64,000 bases of DNA from Micropruina sp. (lineage in GTDB: Bacteria; Actinomycetota; Actinomycetes; Propionibacteriales; Propionibacteriaceae). The position numbers and the translations under genes were made by a program. The stretch lies in NCBI GenBank assembly GCA_016711105.1, contig JADJTO010000005.1, positions 239,238 to 303,237 of the forward strand, written 5' to 3'. The notes under the pieces were generated by a model. It had not been told where the DNA came from. It ran no database searches and was given only the letters and a program-made list of their open reading frames with translations. The stretch's first letter is position 1. Each line of letters starts with the position of its first letter. This document shows positions 63,608 to 64,000 of the stretch, piece by piece.

Positions 63608-64000
63608 GTGATTCAACCGCCGCCCGCCTCAACCCTGCCCGAACAACTGCAGGTGCGCCACGACAAGCGCGCCCGGCTGCTCGCCGAGGGCACCGAGCCC
63701 TACGTGATCAGCGTTCCGCGCACACATTCGGCGCGGCAGGTCCATGACACCTGGGGCGACCTGGCCGCCGGGGAGGAAACCGATCAGGTGGTGGGCGTCG
63801 GGGGCCGGGTGGTGTTCGTCCGCAACACCGGCAAGCTGTGCTTCGCCACGATCCAGGACGGGTTCACGCTCGGCGACTCCGGCGCCCGGCTGCAGGTGAT
63901 GCTGTCGCTGGCTGAGGTGGGCGAGGAGCGGCTGGCCGCCTGGAAGGCCGACGTGGACCTGGGTGATTTCGTGTTCGTCCAGGGCCGGGTGATCTCCTCC
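63608..64000 (+). CDS. lysS: Lysyl-tRNA synthetase, N-terminal part (3' end outside window)
   Basis: GTG 63608 opens a frame that runs off the right edge (131 codons seen). LPEQLQVRHDKRARLLAEGTEPYVISVPRTHSARQV is the lead-in of class II LysRS, and the OB-fold anticodon domain follows: GGRVVFVRNTGKLCFATIQDG, LQVMLSLAEVGEERLAAWKADVDLGDFVFVQGRVI. It charges tRNA-Lys. The catalytic domain is outside the window. The start is not certain, as no good ribosome site precedes it. Confidence 0.85.
   Translation, partial: MIQPPPASTLPEQLQVRHDKRARLLAEGTEPYVISVPRTHSARQVHDTWGDLAAGEETDQVVGVGGRVVFVRNTGKLCFATIQDGFTLGDSGARLQVMLSLAEVGEERLAAWKADVDLGDFVFVQGRVISS

Overview
The window is high-GC DNA from an actinomycete-type (Gram-positive, high G+C) bacterium. 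Gene families, Tat-type and lipoprotein signals, frequent GTG starts and ATGA start/stop overlaps all fit Actinomycetota. The mix of an acyl-CoA carboxyltransferase, class II fumarase, pyruvate:ferredoxin oxidoreductase, cytochrome bd and a sorbitol-type PTS remnant would suit a facultatively anaerobic, Propionibacteriaceae-like organism. That family assignment is inference, not shown by a marker gene. I see no rRNA, tRNA, CRISPR array, intact insertion sequence or prophage.

Layout. 0-9.4 kb: end of a carboxyltransferase gene, a secreted FG-GAP repeat protein, an MFS transporter, a CBM48-like protein, a UspA/alanine symporter pair, and a tight operon of an unknown protein, histidine kinase, response regulator and YchJ-like protein. 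9.5-17.4 kb: fumC, secreted proteins, a VOC protein, an MFS transporter, a methyltransferase and katG. 17.5-25.9 kb: a divergent locus of a sulfide:quinone reductase-like flavoprotein against PCuAC plus DyP peroxidase, then an acyltransferase/SGNH protein, a PhzF protein and a TetR/oxidoreductase pair. 26-30 kb: membrane-protein/HAD operon, a wrecked type I restriction locus and small unknown genes. 30-34.7 kb: dnaB, a group of DnaA-box-like sites, then csoR-copZ-copA. 34.7-44.2 kb: a glycosyltransferase, an MNT/HEPN toxin-antitoxin remnant, an operon coupling a GltD-like Fe-S flavoprotein to NifJ and a dihydroorotate-dehydrogenase-like protein, and a MazEF-type pair. 44.2-45.7 kb: relics of a sorbitol-type PTS and a FGGY sugar kinase meeting at a clean break. 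45.7-54.7 kb: a second two-component pair with a small Cys-containing peptide ORF, then cydABDC with a divergent BlaI-like regulator. 54.7-64 kb: pxpABC (5-oxoprolinase), a RelA/SpoT-domain protein, a NUDIX hydrolase, a TetR-controlled heterodimeric ABC exporter, small membrane proteins and the start of lysS.

Themes. Copper and redox handling appears to be one regulon. Matching CsoR-type operators sit at 19147 (SQR-like / PCuAC-DyP) and 31755 (csoR-copZ-copA). Respiration and low-potential electron transfer are represented by cydABDC, NifJ and the GltD-like flavoprotein. Three hairpins (449, 36140, 37142) share a nearly invariant core while their outer stems differ and stay paired.

Caution on sequence quality. 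At least nine genes, including dnaB, katG and csoR, are broken by one- or two-base shifts, often in short C or G runs. Undoing them restores full-length, motif-complete proteins. I read most as base-calling or assembly errors rather than biology. By contrast the type I restriction, HEPN, EIIB and FGGY remnants lack large parts and look truly decayed.
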